From contig NC_091966.1 in NCBI RefSeq assembly GCF_036711975.1, positions 2,487,501-2,551,500 on the forward strand: DNA of 64,000 nt, written 5' to 3'. This document shows positions 59,239 through 64,000 of the stretch, piece by piece. Numbering within the stretch: the stretch's first letter is position 1; each line of letters opens with the position of its first letter. The stretch comes from Onthophagus taurus (Eukaryota > Arthropoda > Insecta > Coleoptera > Scarabaeidae). The notes beneath the pieces were generated by a model, which was not told the DNA's origin, searched no databases, and saw only the letters and a program-made list of their open reading frames with translations. The position numbers and the translations under genes are program-made.

Positions 59239-59420
59239 TCTTAGTAATCATGCAAGGTCCCTTATAAGATATTTACCTTAAAATTGCCGATGTCACTTGC
59301 GGGTGAGGCGCTATAATCCTCCAAACTCGACTATTTTGCATTGATATATTAATTTTAGTGCCTCGCCCGCAAGCGACCTCTTCAATTTAAGGCAAAATCG
59401 CTTCTTGTACAGTGAATTTC
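59239..59420. repeat. Palindromic GC-rich family, copy 4
   Basis: TCTTAGTAATCATGCAAGGT, GTCACTTGCGGGTGAGGCGC and then the direct core CCTCGCCCGCAAGCGACCTC (about 59362). It may be the right half of copy 3, interrupted by the MITE at 58673-59238. Confidence 0.6.
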
Positions 59421-59609
59421 ACTTAAAAAAAGCGTATCTATTTACTTTATCTCACATAAAATGCAACATATCTAAATATTTCTAGTTCTAGCCCTAGGTA
59501 GGTCTAATGTTAGTTCTAGTGACAGTGGTAGGTAGCACTAGTTAACATAAGATATTACTATATTGCATACTCTGTCTTCAGACAGAGTTCTACTTGGTGC
59601 TACTCTTTG

Positions 59610-60663
59610 AGAGCTTGGGGGGGGGGGGGTTGAAATGTTAAAAGACTCACTGAATATTAGCCTCAATGGGTCGCGCATACCAATTACCTCAGTACAGAAA
59701 AATCTTGGTCTTATCGCTGATAACAGCTTTCGGTTTAGTTCTCATATTTAAAAAAAAAATGATACCGCTTTTTGCAATTTAAAGTTGTTTTACCCTTACG
59801 CCAATATTTGTAATATAAACTTAATATTACTTTGTGTGAAAGTATGGTTCTGTCTTTGTTTAATTATTGGTTGCCTATTTATGGTCCTTATTTGGATTCT
59901 GTGTGCGCGCGTAGAGTTCAGGGAGCCCATAAAGAGACTGATATAAATACGGCAAGCGAAAGTTTGATAGAATTTTGCACAAATTGAAGGATTTAAGTTG
60001 GTTGAATATGAGGAACCGATTTACTCTGTGCTCCTTGACTGTCTTTCATCAAATATTGCCTTATTATCGTTTAAAGTAGAGTCCCTAGATTTATAAAGTA
60101 CCGCGGTTCATGACACCTGTTTTCGAGCCAAAATGGCGGTTTGACAACTTGTCACTGCATCTCACCACTTATTTACAAAAATATTGCCGTCTTGTTGCCT
60201 TTGGAGTTGAAAAATAGCAGTAAGAAGGGCTTTCAACTCTTCAGAGTACTAGGAGAAAAAAGAAAGAAATTTTGGCGTAATGTTTCAATAGATGACATAG
60301 TTTTAAATTTCCCGCTTGATTTTCGAGCTAAAATGGCGACAAACCGCGGTACTTTGTAAATCTAGGGACTTTAGTTTAAAGAAAGTAAGATTTAAGGGTG
60401 ATATTCATTCCATTAATATTAGAAATAGGAATTTGATTGCCCCTCCTGCTCATAGGACCTCTTTATTAGAAAGATCATTTAACTACAACATTTATGCCTA
60501 TTATAACCCCCTTCCGGTGGTATTTAAATCAAAAAGCGTGATGGCGTTCAAATGTGCAGTTTTTGAAATGCTTTTTAACACTGCAGTAGTCGCGCCTTCG
60601 GTTATTACAAGAGTGGGGCATGTCATCTCTAAGATGCCTATTCAATACATGCAAAAATATTAA
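59610..60663 (+). mobile_element. 5'-truncated LINE (Jockey/CR1-like), interrupted by a MITE
   Basis: Translation gives SLNGSRIPITSVQKNLGLIA (about 59657-59720), the K.LG...D segment after the RT active site. A C-terminal part at 60381-60663 includes GDIHSINIRNRNLIAPPAH and a LLERSFNYNIYAYYN segment, the usual end of such LINE ORFs. The frame before 60076 continues after 60381 if the inserted MITE and one target copy are ignored. A 13-G run marks the truncated 5' side. Confidence 0.75.
60077..60373. mobile_element. hAT-type MITE, 297 bp, with 8-bp target duplication
   Basis: Termini: TAGAGTCCCTAGATTTATAA at the left and the inverse TAAAGTCCCTAGATTTACAA at the right, continuing to ACCGCGGTT in both (about 32 bp). 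The flanks GTTTAAAG at 60069-60076 and 60374-60381 are identical, the 8-bp duplication typical of hAT elements, as is a TA-R-AG-type terminus. No transposase. The element sits within the LINE ORF. Confidence 0.85.
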
Positions 60664-60846
60664 CTGGTTAGTCCAGACAGACTGTCTACGTCATTTCTTA
60701 GATGACATGCTACTATTGGAGTGTTAAGAAGCAATGATTGGGCTTGGGTTGTATCGGTTGCTTATTCGGCGAGTTGATTAATGTATACCTAAAATTGGCT
60801 TTCTTTTGTAATCTGGCGAATTTCTTTTATTATTTCGTTTGCGGAC

Positions 60847-60984
60847 ATACAGTGTGTTAACTAATTATCGTACCCGACGTCATCATTGCAAGTATGCAAC
60901 CAATATCACAGTATTGGTATTGTAATACGCGACTTGCGTATTTGGTGATGACGTTGGGTACGATAATTAATTAATACAGTGTAT
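60847..60984. mobile_element. Small MITE, ~138 bp
   Basis: TTAACTAATTATCGTACCC and GACGTCATCA near the left end are matched by the inverted TGATGACGTTGGGTACGATA and ATTAATTAAT at the right. Outer CATACAGTG and CAGTGTATA complete a TIR of about 35 bp. A similar sequence occurs degenerate near 54470-54540. Confidence 0.75.
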
Positions 60985-61289
60985 ATTCCGGAATTATATC
61001 ATCTGCTTATATTAGTTATAGGCAGATGTTTTATTTTAAGTTTTTTCAGAACATGCAGGATTCAGTGTAAGAACACTCAGCTGAACAGGCTGGTTCAGTT
61101 TTTAATCGGGAAACTTTACTAGGACATAGTACTTGCCAAAATACCACAAGTTTTTTGTTTTTCGCAACTCTTTTGTTTGCGAGCAATGAGCTGTCAAAGT
61201 TGAGCCAAAAATTTATTTTATTTACATTATTGTATACTGATTAATATACTTTTTTATAACAACTTTTTAACGCCATGGAATATTAACAT

Positions 61290-61830
61290 AAAAAAAATAT
61301 GGGTTGTAAAGCTTATTCATTGTTGGTACTTTTTTGTCTCTTTAATTTTTTCCTTAAAGATAATAGTTTTAGCGTAAAAAAATAAAATAATATGCTACAT
61401 GGTATTGTAAAGCGCTGCTATTATTAAACAAATTTGTTTTCTTTATAGCTGGCTATGAAAGTTGTGTATCTAGTACTAAATAAATAACACCAATTAATTG
61501 TGATTTTCATAAGAAAAACCATAAATAAGATGAATGTCTGTCTGAATAAATTGCGTTGTTTCAAACAATATTATAAAATTGGTACTCTTGCTTAATAACA
61601 GTCAAAAATTATTAATAATCATGAACAAATATGAGGATTCACCGTAAATGAAACTTACAAGTTCTCAGAACCAACTTTTAGAATAATTTTAGCTAAACAT
61701 GGCGACACATAACGGTACATGGCACGATATTTTTTTTTTACACGGAAACTATTAACTTTGAGGAAAATACTAAAGAGACAAAAAAGTACTACTCAACAAT
61801 GAGCTTTACAACCCATTTTTTATGATTATG
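61290..61830. mobile_element. Inverted-repeat element, ~540 bp
   Basis: Left arm 61300-61375 (ATATGGGTTGTAAAGCTTAT, GTACTTTTTTGTCTCTTTA) reappears inverted at 61740-61825 (TAAAGAGACAAAAAAGTACT, ATGAGCTTTACAACCCAT). Arms are about 85-110 bp with small gaps. No open frame of note. Confidence 0.75.
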
Positions 61831-62375
61831 TTGTTGATACACGACAGCGAAATTCTTTTGCATTCTTGAATGATCTTTTTGCTCGCTAAAGCTCGCAAAA
61901 AAAACTTTCGTTCTCGAATACAAAAGTGTCATTTCGCTATCTTATATCAAAAATAACTATTAAAATTGATTTTAATACCGTAAATCATATTGTGCAATTT
62001 TTCTTGAAAACGACTGGTTTTAGACAATTTTTTAATTTAATTTAACCTTTTTTATGTATTTTTTTCCGCAGAATTGATTGATGCAATTAAAATGGCAGAA
62101 AAATAAAGATAAAGATAGTAGGATACCGTAAACGCGCCCCCTATGTGTTATGTTGGACCCCATAAATTTTTTTCTTTTAATTATCATATTTGTCACGTAA
62201 AAATATTCCTGTACACCAAATTTCGGCATTCTAAACCTTGTCGTTTTTGAGCTAAAAAAGTAGTTTTTGAGTGCCATCTTTAAAGGGCTCTAGCGCCCTT
62301 AGGAAGTATTTTCGGACCGGACTTTAGGTATATAAAGTTTTCGTCATGATTTTGATGTAAAATCACCTCTATCAA

Positions 62376-63245
62376 TATACCGGGTGTCCAATTAGTGCGA
62401 TATCGGACGATATCTCCTTACAGGGTGTCGCTAGAAGAAAATGTTTATATATAAAGTTGTTTGGTGCTCGAAGGTGCATAACCTAAAAATATTTTTGTTT
62501 ATACAGGGTGTTGCAAAAACAAAGTACAAGGTACAACTTTGTAAATTTAAATGGAACGTCCATGGAACCCCATCTTAAATTATTCGCCAAGTAATAAGGT
62601 TTCTTTTTTATTGTCCTATAAATAACTTGATAACTATTGCAAATAGGTATAGGACATGCTTTATAAAAAAGAAACCTTATTACTTGGCGAATAATTTAAG
62701 ATAAAAAAATATGAGGCATTCCATTAAAAAAAAATGAAATATAGCTATTTCAAGTTTCTGGTATTGAGTACAATATTACGAACATATCAACCTGTCATAT
62801 CAACCTTCTACGTACCTGTAGAAGGTTACCAGATTTTTATAGGGGCATGAAGTTACTGTAACTATGCATTAATAATCTACAAAAGATTTGCTTTGTAGGG
62901 TCTTAAATAAATTGGGTATGCTTTCTTTTATAGACACGTGCAGACGGAGATTTTTTCACAAAATGTTGAATATTTCAAAAACGGTAAAATTTTGGTATAG
63001 GTAATGCTTAACAAAAAGTATGTCGAATTTTAAGGGTAATTTAAAAATGTAATAAAATATGGGATGTTCCATTTAAATTTACGAAGTTGTACCTTGTACT
63101 TTGTTTTTGCAACACCCTGTATAAACAAAAATATTTTTAGGTTATGCACCTTCGAGCACCAAACAACTTTATATATAAACATTTTCTTCTAGCGACACCC
63201 TGTAAGGAGATATCGTCCGATATCGCACTAATTGGACACCCTATA
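62376..63245. mobile_element. Inverted-repeat element with nested termini, ~870 bp
   Basis: The left arm (62376 to about 62566) and right arm (about 63060-63245) are almost perfect inverse copies for ~190 bp. Within each arm are three terminus-like motifs in a row: GGGTGTCCAATTAGTGCGAT at the outer end, TTACAGGGTGTCGCTAG at about 62420, and ATACAGGGTGTTGCAAAAAC at about 62501. A fourth inverted pair (TTATTCGCCAAGTAATAAGG at about 62579, inverse at about 62678) lies further in. TA flanks are present. No transposase. Confidence 0.85.
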
Positions 63246-63269
63246 GACGCAATTTCCGGACACCTGTAT

Positions 63270-63525
63270 ATTGCCAGTTATATGAAATACCCGGTATAGG
63301 ATGTTGGTAAAAATGCAGTCTCTTAAGAATAATCGCGTAAGATGACATTTACCCTCAAAACCCCAAGGTCGCTTTCGAGCAAGGCGCTAGAATCTTCTAA
63401 ACGCGATTTTGTATTAATATCAATTCCAGCGCCTCGCTTAGATCTTTAACAAGATACAAATTTTTTATAAGACATTTACTTTTAAATCGCCGAAGTTGCT
63501 TGCAGGCAAGGTCCTAGTGTAAATG
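63270..63525. repeat. Palindromic GC-rich family, copy 5
   Basis: TAGGATGTTGGTAAAAATGC, a GGTCGCTTTCGAGCAAGGCG core (about 63367), GCGCCTCGCTTAGATC, and an inverted half (AAGTTGCTTGCAGGCAAGG). Worn compared with copy 3. Confidence 0.6.
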
Positions 63526-63717
63526 TATAAAATTCAATAAGTTTTCAACCTTTGTTTGTCAGTGTTTCCAAGTTCAGTACATTTCCCGAGGATGCTTTAC
63601 ATATTGGGGTGAAACTGTCTTAATAATAAATAAAGTAATATCATCAATAAGTTTAACTTTTACATTTATGTGTTTTTATAGAAATCTACTCTAATTAGCT
63701 AAAAATTAATCAATATA

Positions 63718-63723
63718 TTTATT
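63718..63723 (-). terminator. IGHMBP2: Poly(A) signal of the IGHMBP2-like gene
   Basis: TTTATT on plus (AATAAA on minus), about 45 bp after the stop codon. Confidence 0.5.
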
Positions 63724-63767
63724 AGGTAATTTCAATATAAATACAATTAACACATTATTATAAAGAA

Positions 63768-64000
63768 TCATTTATTTTTCCCTTTACTAGAGTATTGTTT
63801 AGCCTTCCTCTCCATTTGCATCTGTTTCAATTTCATACTCAACTTTGTAGCAGCCTTCTCATGTTTATTCTCCGACAGTTTCGGTTCCGGATGCATATAT
63901 TTCCTCTTTTCATCTCGTCTTACAGCCTCCCCACACCCGTGGATTTCAGGCAAACCGTGCGAAGTACAAAATCGAAGATTACAGTATTTACATTGTATGG
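63768..64000 (-). CDS. IGHMBP2: IGHMBP2-like helicase, C-terminal end (AN1 zinc finger)
   Basis: The frame enters from the right edge and stops at TGA 63768-63770 (77 codons visible). It reads IQCKYCNLRFCTSHGLPEIH then GCGEAVRRDEKRKY, i.e. the second half of an AN1-type zinc finger (C-x2-C-x4-FC-x2-H-x5-H-x-C), followed by a lysine-rich helical tail. The LPE-HGCGE wording and the KL..KL..M..ER tail match the C-terminus of IGHMBP2/SMUBP-2, a superfamily-1 5'-3' RNA/DNA helicase linked to ribosomes and tRNA. The helicase core lies outside, so a different AN1 protein cannot be fully excluded. A poly(A) signal on minus is at 63718-63723. Confidence 0.8.
   Translation of the reverse strand, partial: IQCKYCNLRFCTSHGLPEIHGCGEAVRRDEKRKYMHPEPKLSENKHEKAATKLSMKLKQMQMERKAKQYSSKGKNK

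Noticed and set aside
60141..60359. 72-codon frame within the hAT-type MITE
   Set aside because: It lies wholly inside a short non-autonomous element and shows no transposase motif.

Overview
This window is AT-rich nuclear DNA from an insect. The evidence is a Rebers-Riddiford cuticle protein, a CNMamide neuropeptide precursor, a B9-type annexin with insect-style alternative last exons, and spliced genes with 52-59 bp short introns. A beetle is my best guess, but that is inference only.

Layout. 1-1023 (-) is most of a ZDHHC1/11-type palmitoyltransferase, cut by the left edge. 1484-2053 (-) is an RR-1 cuticle protein. From about 2.3 to 34.2 kb the DNA is dominated by tandem satellites: a ~184-bp family (2.3-7.4 kb), a ~175-bp family in two blocks (8.6-10.9 and 13.4-15.9 kb), a 334-bp family (18.6-23.3 kb), a ~335-bp family (25.0-33.5 kb) and a 2-copy 364-bp repeat (33.5-34.2 kb). 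Several show higher-order repeat structure. A three-exon neuropeptide gene, CNMamide (17958-35061, +), is threaded through this field: the 334-bp array fills most of its first intron and the 335-bp array most of its second.

After about 36 kb satellites stop and interspersed elements take over. Annexin B9 (36695-50881, -) has six coding exons plus a second alternative last exon. Its long introns hold truncated LINEs, a pogo/Tigger remnant, fold-back elements and a DNA transposon split by a LINE. Head-to-head with it lies TMEM104 (52347-57909, +), a multispan amino-acid-transporter-like protein whose 4-kb intron is full of LINE scraps and palindromic elements. 57.9-63.7 kb is a cluster of LINE and inverted-repeat elements, including a hAT-type MITE with a clear 8-bp target duplication. 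The right edge carries the 3' end of an IGHMBP2-like helicase gene (-).

The genes do not form one pathway. The most notable points are the neuropeptide gene with introns made of satellite DNA, its unusual Gly-Gly-Lys-Arg processing site, the shared ~167-184 bp ground plan of several satellites, and inverted-repeat elements with several nested termini of the same type.
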